This document shows positions 44,540 through 52,314 of a stretch of DNA of 64,000 bases, piece by piece. Positions within the stretch are counted from its first letter, which is position 1. Each line of letters begins with the position of its first letter. The notes under the pieces were generated by a model. The model saw nothing but the letters and a program-made list of their open reading frames with translations, had not been told where the DNA came from and did no database searches. A program made the position numbers and the translations under genes. The stretch is taken from the NCBI RefSeq assembly GCF_007994225.1, contig NZ_VLLL01000005.1, positions 252,359 to 316,358 on the forward strand, written 5' to 3'. This stretch comes from Stackebrandtia albiflava. GTDB taxonomy: Bacteria > Actinomycetota > Actinomycetes > Mycobacteriales > Micromonosporaceae.

Positions 44540-44566
44540 CAACGTTCTGTTGTCAATGTTTTGTTG
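44540..44566. promoter_or_regulatory. Tandem 13-bp operator sites in a divergent promoter
   Basis: CAACGTTCTGTTG (44540-44552) and CAATGTTTTGTTG (44554-44566) are two copies of CAAYGTTYTGTTG at a 14-bp period, each partly palindromic (CAAC/GTTG). They fill the 50-bp, unusually AT-rich gap between the divergent HTH gene and the PEP-synthase-like gene. Confidence 0.6.
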
Positions 44567-44578
44567 ATAGGCGGATCG

Positions 44579-45715
44579 ATGTTGACACCCCTCTCACAAA
44601 CCACGCGCGCTCGTTGCGGCGGCAAGGCCGCCACCCTGGCGACCCTCATGAACGCGGACGTGCCGGTACCGGACGGATTCGTCGTCCCCTTCGACGCCCG
44701 TACCGACGCCGTCGCCGACCGCATCGCGGAATCGCTCGCCCGCCTCGGAGACCCGCCGGTCGCGGTACGCTCGTCCGCCCTCGACGAGGACACCGAGGGC
44801 GCCTCTGCGGCCGGACAGTACGAGAGCAGCCTCGGCGTCCGTGGCGTCCGCGCCGTCTGCGAGGCGATCGCGGCATGCCGGGAGTCGGCGCACACCGCGC
44901 GCGTCGCGCAGTACCGGAGGCACACCGGGGGCACCCCGGCGGCGTCCGGAATGGCGGTTCTCGTGCAACGTCTCGTCGACGCCGACGTGTCCGGCGTGAT
45001 GTTCACACCCCGCGACCCGACCGACGTCACCCGGATCGAGGCGTCCTGGGGGCTCGGTGAGAGCGTCGTCCGAGGCGCGGTCGACCCCGACTCCTACGAG
45101 GTCGCCCCCGACGGCACCACGAGATTCCTGCTGGGCGGCAAGGCCGTCCGGATCGACGCGAACGGTTCCGGCGCCACGGCGACCCGCCCGGTCACGGCGG
45201 AACTGCGACACGCACGCGCGCTGCACGACGACGACCTCGCCCGGCTGGTGGCGCTCGGGCGGCGTGTCGCGGACGTCGTCGGTGCACCCCAGGACATCGA
45301 GTGGGCCGTCGTGGACGGCGAACAGTGGATCCTGCAGTCCCGCCCCGTCACCGCGCCCCTGCCCGCGTTGCCGGTGGACGCGCCGACCGGCTCCGCGACG
45401 ACCCTGACCGGAGCGCCCGGCTCACGCGGAACCGTCACCGCCACCGCCCGCGTCGTGCGCGGCCGCGACGACTTCCCCGCCGTCAGCCCCGGGGACGTCG
45501 TCGTCTGTCCCTACACCGATCCCGCGTGGACTCCACTGTTCACCGTGGCGTCCGCAGTGGTCACCGAGACCGGCGGGGTCCTCTCACACGCCGCCATCGT
45601 CGCCCGCGAGTACGGCATCCCCGCCGTGCTCGGCGTCACCGGGGCGACCACCCGCATCCGCACCGACGACCGCGTCACCGTCGACGGCGCCGCCGGCACC
45701 GTCACCGTCCTCTGA
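44579..45715 (+). CDS. Compact PEP-synthase/rifampin-phosphotransferase-like enzyme
   Basis: A 378-residue protein combining two parts of the PEP-synthase architecture. Residues 1 to about 265 are the ATP-grasp-type PPDK N-terminal domain (GGKAATLATLMNADVPVPDGFV, VAVRSSALDEDTEGASAAGQY, DIEWAVVDGEQWILQSRPVT). Residues about 285-378 are the swivelling phosphohistidine domain with TETGGVLSHAAIVAREYGIP (His 337). The large middle or C-terminal substrate-binding domain of PEP synthase or Rph (about 400 residues) is missing, so it is less than half their size. It may phosphorylate a substrate with a separate acceptor protein. Divergent from two DNA-binding proteins. Confidence 0.85.
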   Translation: MLTPLSQTTRARCGGKAATLATLMNADVPVPDGFVVPFDARTDAVADRIAESLARLGDPPVAVRSSALDEDTEGASAAGQYESSLGVRGVRAVCEAIAACRESAHTARVAQYRRHTGGTPAASGMAVLVQRLVDADVSGVMFTPRDPTDVTRIEASWGLGESVVRGAVDPDSYEVAPDGTTRFLLGGKAVRIDANGSGATATRPVTAELRHARALHDDDLARLVALGRRVADVVGAPQDIEWAVVDGEQWILQSRPVTAPLPALPVDAPTGSATTLTGAPGSRGTVTATARVVRGRDDFPAVSPGDVVVCPYTDPAWTPLFTVASAVVTETGGVLSHAAIVAREYGIPAVLGVTGATTRIRTDDRVTVDGAAGTVTVL

Positions 45716-45761
45716 TCGAACCCGGGAAGGGAGAACGGGCACCCCGCTGCCCGGCACACTC

Positions 45762-46364
45762 ATGGCGACCAGACACCTCTACATCGCCCGGCACGGCGAC
45801 GCCGACGCGCTCGGCGTCCTCACCGACACCGGCCGCGCCCAGGCCCGACTGCTCGGGAGACGCCTCGCCCACCTGCCCGTCGACGCCGTGTGGCACTCGC
45901 CGCTCCCGCGCGCCCGGGACACCGCCCGGGAGCTCGACATCTTCCTCGGCGGCACCGCACCCGTCGCCGAGGCCGCCGAACTGATCGACCACATCCCCTA
46001 CGTCCCCACGCCCGAGGAGACCCCGCCGTCGTGGATCCCGTTCTTCGACGGTTACCGGCCCGAGGAGGCCGCCGCGGGCGACGACATCGCGCGAAGCCTC
46101 ACCGCGCGGTTCGCCACCCCGCCGGATAAGGAGGAGGACGTCCACGAGATCGTGATCACCCACGCGTACCCGATCGCCTGGCTGGTCCGCGACGCGCTCG
46201 ACGCGCCACCGGTGCGCTGGCTCGGCCTCAGCAGCGCCAACACCGGGCTGACCGTCATCGAGTACCGCCCCGGCGGCCCGCCCGGCATCGCCATGTACAA
46301 CGACATGAGCCACCTCCCGCCGGAACTGCGCTGGACGGGATTCCCCGGCACACCACGCCCCTGA
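45762..46364 (+). CDS. Histidine phosphatase superfamily protein
   Basis: A 200-residue branch-1 histidine phosphatase. LYIARHGDADALG has the RHG nucleophile motif (His 11), WHSPLPRARDTA supplies the second Arg, and EIVITHAYPIAWLVRDAL the second His. Substrates range from phosphosugars to proteins; none can be chosen. It follows the PEP-synthase-like gene by 46 bp and may share its transcript. Confidence 0.87.
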   Translation: MATRHLYIARHGDADALGVLTDTGRAQARLLGRRLAHLPVDAVWHSPLPRARDTARELDIFLGGTAPVAEAAELIDHIPYVPTPEETPPSWIPFFDGYRPEEAAAGDDIARSLTARFATPPDKEEDVHEIVITHAYPIAWLVRDALDAPPVRWLGLSSANTGLTVIEYRPGGPPGIAMYNDMSHLPPELRWTGFPGTPRP

Positions 46365-46460
46365 CCGGTCGGGTACCCCGTTCCGGCCGTCGCCGACATC
46401 GCGGCACCCGCCGCGTGGCGCGTCCCCCGACCGTCACACCCGGTCCCTAGGGTGGAGCGC

Positions 46461-47294
46461 ATGAGTACACCCGAGGTGTTGCTGGAAGGCGTGGTGTTCG
46501 GGGAGTCGCCGCGGTGGCACGACGGCCGGTTGTGGTTCTCCGACTGGGGAGCCAACCGGGTGATCACACTGGACGGTAAGGGCGGCCACGAGGTGGTGGC
46601 GTCGGTCCCGTCGTTCCCGATGTGCATCGACTTCCTGCCGGACGGCCGACTGTTGATCGTGGACTCGGCACGGCGGCGGCTGCTCCGCCGGGAGGCGGAC
46701 GGCACGCTCGTCCCGCACGCCGACCTGTCGGGGGTGTCCGACAAGCCCTGGAACGACATCGTCGTCGACGCGCACGGCAACGCCTACGTCAACACGATCG
46801 GGTTCGACTTCCCCGACGGGGAGTACGCCCCCGGCGCGATCGTCCTCGTCACGCCCGACGGCGAGGTGCGTACGGTGGCCGGCGACCTGGCGTTCCCCAA
46901 CGGCATGGCCGTCACACCCGACGGAGCGACGCTGGTGGTCGCGGAGTCCTACGGCGAACGGCTCACCGGCTTCGACATCGCGCCCGACGGTGGGCTCTCC
47001 GGCCGGCGCGTGTGGGCCGACACCCCCGGCGACCACCCGGACGGGATCTGCCTCGACGCCGAGGGCGCGGTCTGGTACGCCGACGTCGGCAACGCGCACT
47101 GCGTCCGGGTGCGTGCCGGGGGAGAGGTACTGGAGACACTGGACTGGGACCGCGGTGCGTTCGCCTGCGCGCTAAGCCGGGGCGAGGACCCACACCTGTA
47201 CGTCGTCGGACAGCACTTCGGCGGCACCGACTCCGTGCCGAGCGGGCAGGTCGTCGCGTTCCCGGTATCGGTCCCGGGCGCCGGAAGGCCCTGA
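46461..47294 (+). CDS. SMP-30/gluconolactonase-like protein
   Basis: A 277-residue six-bladed propeller hydrolase. GESPRWHDGRLWFSDWGAN holds the metal-ligand Glu, KPWNDIVVDAHGNAYVNT and DGICLDAEGAVWYADVGN the other ligands and catalytic Asp. The family opens sugar lactones in a metal-dependent way. Start ATG 46461 preferred over the ATG/GTG 9 bp upstream because it begins the propeller directly. No pathway neighbours. Confidence 0.87.
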   Translation: MSTPEVLLEGVVFGESPRWHDGRLWFSDWGANRVITLDGKGGHEVVASVPSFPMCIDFLPDGRLLIVDSARRRLLRREADGTLVPHADLSGVSDKPWNDIVVDAHGNAYVNTIGFDFPDGEYAPGAIVLVTPDGEVRTVAGDLAFPNGMAVTPDGATLVVAESYGERLTGFDIAPDGGLSGRRVWADTPGDHPDGICLDAEGAVWYADVGNAHCVRVRAGGEVLETLDWDRGAFACALSRGEDPHLYVVGQHFGGTDSVPSGQVVAFPVSVPGAGRP

Positions 47295-47322
47295 GCCGTC
47301 ACGTCGGCCGGTACGGACCGGC

Positions 47323-47604
47323 TCACAACGGCCGGTCGACCGTCCCCGGTGGCGGCTGCGCCTGGTGCGGCGCCGGCGGTGGGGCCTGGAAGGGTGGCGG
47401 TGGGCCGCCGGAACCGGTGAGCCGGTGCAACTCCGCCACCGCCCACTGGGCCGTGGCCGTCGCCTGGCGCGCGGCCTTCGCGCTGCGCCGGGCGTTCACC
47501 AGGGCGACGATCGCCAGTACCAGGGCCGCGATCGCGACGGCTCCGAGGCCGGTGACCCACAGCCACGTCAGATCGGCTGATGCGTCGTTCGCATTGGTCT
47601 CCAT
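47323..47604 (-). CDS. Small single-pass membrane protein with proline-rich tail
   Basis: A 93-residue protein: a short acidic N-terminus, one membrane helix (LWVTGLGAVAIAALVLAIVALV), a basic/alanine helix (ARRSAKAARQATATAQWAV) and a Pro-rich C-terminus (PPPPFQAPPPAPHQAQPPP). An ATG five codons earlier is possible. No family recognised. It is divergent from the ESX-like locus and could belong to it. Confidence 0.6.
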   Translation of the reverse strand: METNANDASADLTWLWVTGLGAVAIAALVLAIVALVNARRSAKAARQATATAQWAVAELHRLTGSGGPPPPFQAPPPAPHQAQPPPGTVDRPL

Positions 47605-47729
47605 GAGTCCCACCTTCATCCCCGTCAGAGTAACGGCTCACGCCGCTGCGGAAAACCTGCAACCTCGCGCTTCTAGTCTTCCGTGACCCGGCCTGACCGG
47701 ACCGGGTGTCACGGCAGGAAACCCGGAGC

Positions 47730-48050
47730 ATGGACTACATCAAGGTCAATCCCGAAGGACTGGAACGGTTCGCCGGCGAACTGCGCGCGTTCGGCGACGA
47801 CATCGGAGCGACCCTCGACGGGCATCGCACCGCCGCGTCACCCGACGTCTCCGGGGTGCGTTCGGCGATCGTCCTCGGGCTGGTCACCGGTGCCTGGATC
47901 GACCACTGCCGGACCGTGGCCGCCCAGTACGACGAACTGGCCGGGATCTTCCAGAACGCCGCCGCGGCCTTCCGGCAGTCCGAGTCCGCGAACGCCCGCA
48001 CGTGGGACAACGTGTTCCGGCTCGGCCGGGGCGCACGGCGCGGAAGGTGA
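47730..48050 (+). CDS. EspC/WXG100-like small helical protein
   Basis: A 106-residue protein with the layout of ESX-1 secretion-associated (EspC-type) or WXG100-like proteins: DYIKVNPEGLERFAGELRAF, a central turn containing GAWIDHC, then a second long helix DELAGIFQNAAAAFRQSE. Such proteins pair as helical hairpins for type VII secretion. The next gene starts 6 bp later with a similar N-terminal helical region, so they may form the secreted heterodimer. Confidence 0.75.
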   Translation: MDYIKVNPEGLERFAGELRAFGDDIGATLDGHRTAASPDVSGVRSAIVLGLVTGAWIDHCRTVAAQYDELAGIFQNAAAAFRQSESANARTWDNVFRLGRGARRGR

Positions 48051-48056
48051 GACGGC

Positions 48057-49706
48057 GTGGACTACGCCCAGTTGATGAACCTCGACTTCGGACGGTTGCA
48101 GGCCGCCGCCGACGCGTTGAAGAAGGCACACACCGACGCCGAGAAGTTCGCCGAGACCGCACGTGGCAAGGCGTCGAGGGTCGGTGGCGGATGGACGGGG
48201 CACGGCACGGAGAAACCACGCCAGGCGTTGTCGGTGCAGGAACCCCAACTGCTGCAGGCGGCCGAGGCGTTCCGGCGGTTGTCCGCGCTGACGACCGACC
48301 TGCGGAGCGGGCTCAAGGGATACCGGGACCGGCTCGCCGACTACGTCGCGGACATGAACTCCCGTGGCATCGTCAGGATCGACGGCTCGGGCACGGTCAC
48401 CGTGGTCGACCGTAAACGTCACGCCCGACCCGAGACACGCGCCGCGGGCCTCGACGCCCAGACGGTGCGCCGGGAGATCGACGCGGTCATCGACGAGGCC
48501 AACGACTTCGACACCGACATGTTCGGCAGGATCCGGGGCGTCGACGCGCCCGGTGCGGCGGCGAACTTCGCCGGCGGGAAACCGGCGTTCACCCCACCGG
48601 CCGGGGCGGACCCCACGACCGTCCGAGACTGGTGGAACTCCCTGTCGGAGACCGACAAGGTCGACCTCATCACGTCGCAGCCCGACCACATCGGAGGGCT
48701 GGACGGGATTCCGGTCGTCGACCGGGACCGCGCGAACCGGCTCGTCCTGGATCGCGAACACCGCGAGGCCACCGACCTGGTGCGTGGCCTGGAACTCGAA
48801 CAGGCGAAGCCCGGCGCGGACGAGTCGGCCGTCGGCAAGCAGATCAAGGCGGCCGAGAAGAAGATCGCCGCGATGCGGAACCTGTACCTCCGGCTCAACC
48901 CCGAGGACGCACCGAGAGGCGAGCGGCCTGCCACCGGCCACGACCTGCCCACCTATCTCCTCAAACTCGACACCGAGGGCAGGGGCCGGGCGATCGTCGC
49001 GCTGGGGAACCCCGACAACTCCGACAACGTGTTCACATACGTGCCGGGAACGTTCGCCCGACTCGACAAGGTCCCCAACGAACTCGCCAAACTCGACCGT
49101 GCCTTGAACCACGCGATCAAGGCGGACGGAGACGAGCAGACCGCGGCGATCCTGTGGCTCGGCTACGACGCGCCACAGAACCTGGTTACCCAGTCACCGA
49201 AACCGGATTACGCGAACGCCGCCGCCGGCGACCTGTCGAGGTTCGCGAAGGGCCTGCGGCTCACCCACGACACCGGGGCCGACTTCCGCAGCACCTTCCT
49301 GGGGCACTCCTACGGCACCACCGTGGTCGGGTTCACCGCCCGGGACAAGGGACTCGACGCCGACGCCGCGATCTTCGTCGGGAGTCCGGGCGTCGGCGTG
49401 GACCACGCGTCGCAACTCAGGCTCTCCCCGGACGAGGTGTACGCGTCCCGTGACGGGTTCGACCCGATATACGTGGCGCGGAACCACTTCGGTGCCGATC
49501 CGACCTCGCCGAGGTTCGGCGGCCGGACATTCCTCAGTAAGGTGCCGGGCGTGACCCGTCCCGGCCGGGGCCACACCGGGTACTTCGACGCGAACAACCC
49601 GGCGTTGGAGAACATCGGCAAGATCGTCGTCGGGGACGACGACATCACCGGTGACCGCCCGAAGCCGGGGAACGGCCCGGCCACGACATCACCGGCGCCC
49701 GGGTGA
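48057..49706 (+). CDS. DUF1023-type alpha/beta hydrolase with helical (WXG-like) N-terminus
   Basis: A 549-residue protein. The first about 110 residues are a helical WXG100-like segment (LDFGRLQAAADALKKAHTDAE, GGGWTGHGTEKPRQAL). Residues about 290-520 are an alpha/beta hydrolase of the DUF1023 type: ILWLGYDAPQNL, the nucleophile elbow FLGHSYGTTVVGF and a final GRGHTGYFD with the catalytic His. The family is predicted to be secreted by type VII systems in actinobacteria and to cleave lipids or cell-wall esters. GTG start with a GAAGGTGAG site; 6 bp after the EspC-like gene. Confidence 0.87.
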   Translation: MDYAQLMNLDFGRLQAAADALKKAHTDAEKFAETARGKASRVGGGWTGHGTEKPRQALSVQEPQLLQAAEAFRRLSALTTDLRSGLKGYRDRLADYVADMNSRGIVRIDGSGTVTVVDRKRHARPETRAAGLDAQTVRREIDAVIDEANDFDTDMFGRIRGVDAPGAAANFAGGKPAFTPPAGADPTTVRDWWNSLSETDKVDLITSQPDHIGGLDGIPVVDRDRANRLVLDREHREATDLVRGLELEQAKPGADESAVGKQIKAAEKKIAAMRNLYLRLNPEDAPRGERPATGHDLPTYLLKLDTEGRGRAIVALGNPDNSDNVFTYVPGTFARLDKVPNELAKLDRALNHAIKADGDEQTAAILWLGYDAPQNLVTQSPKPDYANAAAGDLSRFAKGLRLTHDTGADFRSTFLGHSYGTTVVGFTARDKGLDADAAIFVGSPGVGVDHASQLRLSPDEVYASRDGFDPIYVARNHFGADPTSPRFGGRTFLSKVPGVTRPGRGHTGYFDANNPALENIGKIVVGDDDITGDRPKPGNGPATTSPAPG

Positions 49707-49767
49707 CGGACGAGCCGCCCACCGTGTGGAATGAACCCGACAGACGCACGCCCGACAGGAGACCGTG

Positions 49768-50238
49768 ATGCCCTCCCCGATCAGCGACGAGACAGAGGCG
49801 TACCGACGTGCCGAGGCGCACATCGACGCCTTCCGCACCGCGATCGACGTGCGGGCGCGGTTGGAGCCCGGCCTCCGCAACGCGGTCGCCTACGAACCCG
49901 AGGACCTCGGTTACGTCGAGTTCGACGAGGACGACGAGGACGACCTGCCGGTCAACGTCGAGGTCGTCTACGACCTGGTTCCGTCCTCCGCCGAGGGGGT
50001 CGAGGACTTCGACCGCAACCGTGGGTACTTCACCCGGCTGGCCGCCCGGCTTCGCGAAGACGGTTGGATCATCATCGTCGAGGAACGGGAGCCGCGCGCC
50101 GTGCTGACCGCCAGGCACCCACAGGACGACTTCCTGGTCACTCTCGAGGAGGGCAGGACCGGGAACCTGTGGATAACGGCGTCCTCCCCGCCGGTGACCG
50201 CGACCGGGATCACACCGCCGGAACCGCTGCTGTCCTGA
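49768..50238 (+). CDS. Acidic small protein, possible partner/immunity protein
   Basis: A 156-residue protein, strongly acidic (FDEDDEDDLPVNVEVVYD), without signal peptide or membrane helix. Alternating strands in the second half (DGWIIIVEEREPRAVLTA, DDFLVTLEEGRTGNLWITA) look like a small alpha/beta fold. No family recognised. Its position just after the DUF1023 hydrolase and its size would fit a chaperone or immunity role, but this is inference only. Confidence 0.7.
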   Translation: MPSPISDETEAYRRAEAHIDAFRTAIDVRARLEPGLRNAVAYEPEDLGYVEFDEDDEDDLPVNVEVVYDLVPSSAEGVEDFDRNRGYFTRLAARLREDGWIIIVEEREPRAVLTARHPQDDFLVTLEEGRTGNLWITASSPPVTATGITPPEPLLS

Positions 50239-50310
50239 ACGCGCCCCTTCTGGGTGGCCGCAGGCCCATCGACACGCCTGAAATGCGCCTGTTTATCCGG
50301 ATTCTTCCCG

Positions 50311-50352
50311 GCCCCAGACCACCCAAGCCGGGCCCCAGGCCACCCAAGGCGG
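50311..50352. repeat. Two tandem 21-bp repeats
   Basis: GCCCCAGACCACCCAAGCC (50311) and GCCCCAGGCCACCCAAGGC (50332) are near-identical units with a 21-bp period in the gap between the 49768 gene and the YCII gene. The core differs from the GGGGACCAAG repeat but the period is the same. Confidence 0.7.
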
Positions 50353-50492
50353 ATAGGTGGGTGGTGGGTCGGCGGGTACCGTCGCCGGATCGGGCGAGAA
50401 AAGTTTCGGGTGGGCTGTCGGTATGGCGGGGACCCGTTCGTCGTCATGGTGTACGGCAGGTCGTCGTACCACCCACAGACGGGAGCGAGAAC

Positions 50493-50843
50493 GTGAAGTA
50501 CATGCTGCTGATCCACGCCGGCGCCATCGAGGCCGACGGCACCCCCGAGGGCTGCGACGTCCAGGACTGGATGGCCTTCGACAAGGCGGTCCGCGACGCG
50601 GGCATCCTGGTGTCGGGTGAGTCGCTGGCGGACCTGGTCACCGCCACCACCGTGCGGGTCGCCGCGGACGGGGAACGCACCGTCGTCGACGGCCCGTTCG
50701 CCGAATCGCGCGAGGTCCTGGGCGGCTTCTACGTCATCGACGTACCGGACCTGGACACCGCCCTGGACTGGGCGGCCCGCTGCCCGGGATCGCGTGGCGG
50801 TGGCGCGGTCGTCGTGCGCCCGGTGGCCGATTTCGGTGCCTGA
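50493..50843 (+). CDS. YCII-domain (DGPF) protein
   Basis: A 116-residue ferredoxin-like-fold protein with the hallmark VVDGPFAESREVLGGFYVIDV (the DGPF motif) and a KYMLLIHAG N-terminus. DGPF proteins are the standard genomic partners of ECF42-group sigma factors, and the next gene is exactly such a factor, overlapping by 8 bp. GTG start chosen at the conserved N-terminus. Biochemical role unknown. Confidence 0.92.
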   Translation: MKYMLLIHAGAIEADGTPEGCDVQDWMAFDKAVRDAGILVSGESLADLVTATTVRVAADGERTVVDGPFAESREVLGGFYVIDVPDLDTALDWAARCPGSRGGGAVVVRPVADFGA

Positions 50844-52116
50844 CGCGACATCGTCGCCGGACCCGGAACACCGGCTCATGGAGTCGGTGTTCCGGGAGGA
50901 GCGCGGCAGGCTGCTGGCATCCCTGGTCCGCCGGTTCGGTGACCTGGACCTGGCGGAGGAGGTCGCCTCGGAGGCCGTGGAGACGGCACTGGTCCGGTGG
51001 CCGATCGACGGTGTGCCGTCGCGACCCGGCGCGTGGTTGTTGACGACGGCGCGCCGGAAGGCGGTGGACCGGTTGCGGCGCGACCGGGTCTACGCCGCGA
51101 AGCTGGCGGTCCTGCAGTGGGAGGCCGACCGGGAACCGCCCCCGCCCGGCCCCGACCCCGGCGCCGACCTGCCCGACGAACGGCTGCAGTTGTTCTTCAC
51201 CTGCGCCCACCCGGCCCTGCCCGCCGACGCGCGGGGAGCCCTTACACTGCGGTACCTCGCCGGTCTCACCACCGCCGAGGTGGCCAGGGCGTACCTGCAA
51301 CCGGCGGCGACGGTGTCGCGGCGGCTGGTGCGGGCCAAGCAGAAGATCCGCGACGCCCGGATTCCGTTCCGCGTCCCCGGTCCTGACGAGTTGCCGGGGC
51401 GGCTACCCGGTGTCCTCCAGGTGATCTACTCGCTGTTCACCGAGGGCCACACCGCCAGTTCCGGTACCCACCTGCAACGTCGCGAACTGGCGGACGAGGC
51501 GGTCCGGCTCGCGCGGATCCTGCACCGGCTGCTTCCGGCGGAGCGTGAGGTCGCCGGTCTGCTCGGGTTGCTGTTGTCGGTGCACGCCAGGCGCGACGCC
51601 CGGACCGGCCCCGACGGTGAACTGCTGCTGCTCGACGAGCAGGACCGGACGCGTTGGGACGGGCCGATGTCGGAGGAGGGCGCCGCCCTGGTGCGTACGG
51701 CGCTGTCGGGTCCGCCCGGGCCGTACGGCGTGCAGGCCGCCATCGCGGCGCTCCACAACGAGGCACCCGACGTCCCGGGTACCGACTGGCCGCAGATCGT
51801 CGCGCTCTACGACGTCCTGGCGGCGCTCGACCCGTCACCGGTCATCGGGCTCAACCGGGCGGTGGCCGTGGCGATGCGCGACGCCCCACAGGCCGGCCTG
51901 GAACTGCTCGACGGGTTGCCCGGCCGCGACAGGTTGCGCGACTACCCACCGTACGCGGTGGCGCGGGCCGATCTGTTGCAGCGGTTGGGAAGGCTCACCG
52001 AGGCCGCGGCCGCGTACCGGCGGGCGTTGGAACTGGCGGGCACCGACCCGGAGCGGGCGTTGCTGCGGCGGCGACTGGCGTCCGTCATCGAGTCGGTGCG
52101 TGAGGGCGAGGGGTGA
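50836..52116 (+). CDS. ECF42-group RNA polymerase sigma factor with C-terminal TPR-like domain
   Basis: A 426-residue ECF sigma factor. Region 2 is about residues 15-85 (LLASLVRRFGDLDLAEEVASEAVETAL, RPGAWLLTTARRKAVDRLRRD); region 4 about 125-170 (ALTLRYLAGLTTAEVARAY, TVSRRLVRAKQKIRDA). The remaining about 240 residues are helical (DUF6596/TPR-like), ending AYRRALELAGTDPERALLRRRL, which replaces an anti-sigma factor in this group. GTG 50836 overlaps the YCII gene, coupling them. Target promoter unknown. Confidence 0.93.
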   Translation: MPDATSSPDPEHRLMESVFREERGRLLASLVRRFGDLDLAEEVASEAVETALVRWPIDGVPSRPGAWLLTTARRKAVDRLRRDRVYAAKLAVLQWEADREPPPPGPDPGADLPDERLQLFFTCAHPALPADARGALTLRYLAGLTTAEVARAYLQPAATVSRRLVRAKQKIRDARIPFRVPGPDELPGRLPGVLQVIYSLFTEGHTASSGTHLQRRELADEAVRLARILHRLLPAEREVAGLLGLLLSVHARRDARTGPDGELLLLDEQDRTRWDGPMSEEGAALVRTALSGPPGPYGVQAAIAALHNEAPDVPGTDWPQIVALYDVLAALDPSPVIGLNRAVAVAMRDAPQAGLELLDGLPGRDRLRDYPPYAVARADLLQRLGRLTEAAAAYRRALELAGTDPERALLRRRLASVIESVREGEG

Positions 52117-52143
52117 CGATCCCTTCGGGTGGTGGGTGACGCA

Positions 52144-52170
52144 CGGGCCGGGGCGAACCGCTCCGGCCCG
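52144..52170 (+). terminator. Terminator hairpin
   Basis: An 11-bp stem with one G-T pair (52144-52154 with 52160-52170) around GAACC, followed by TTTCG, 28 bp after the sigma-factor stop. Confidence 0.7.
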
Positions 52171-52254
52171 TTTCGTCGCCGGTCCCGGTCGCTCGGGGTG
52201 AGGCGGGTCGGACGACCGCGGGTCCGGCGGTAGCGCATCCGGTGACCTGCGGAC

Positions 52255-52285
52255 TTGCGCTGGAGTGCACTCCAGGACGTAGCGT
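52255..52285 (+). promoter_or_regulatory. MerR-type promoter with a 16-bp perfect palindrome
   Basis: TTGCGC (52255-52260) and TAGCGT (52280-52285) are separated by 19 bp, and the spacer contains CTGGAGTGCACTCCAG (52260-52275), a perfect palindrome. An over-long spacer with a centred dyad is the hallmark of promoters activated by MerR-family proteins. The aldo-keto reductase begins 30 bp downstream. Confidence 0.7.
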
Positions 52286-52314
52286 CGCGGCGTCAACGAA
52301 CAAGGAGGATGACC

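Noticed and set aside
44579-45715. Rifampin phosphotransferase resistance gene
   Set aside because: The large drug-binding domain of Rph is absent and the length is under half, so the resistance call is not supported.
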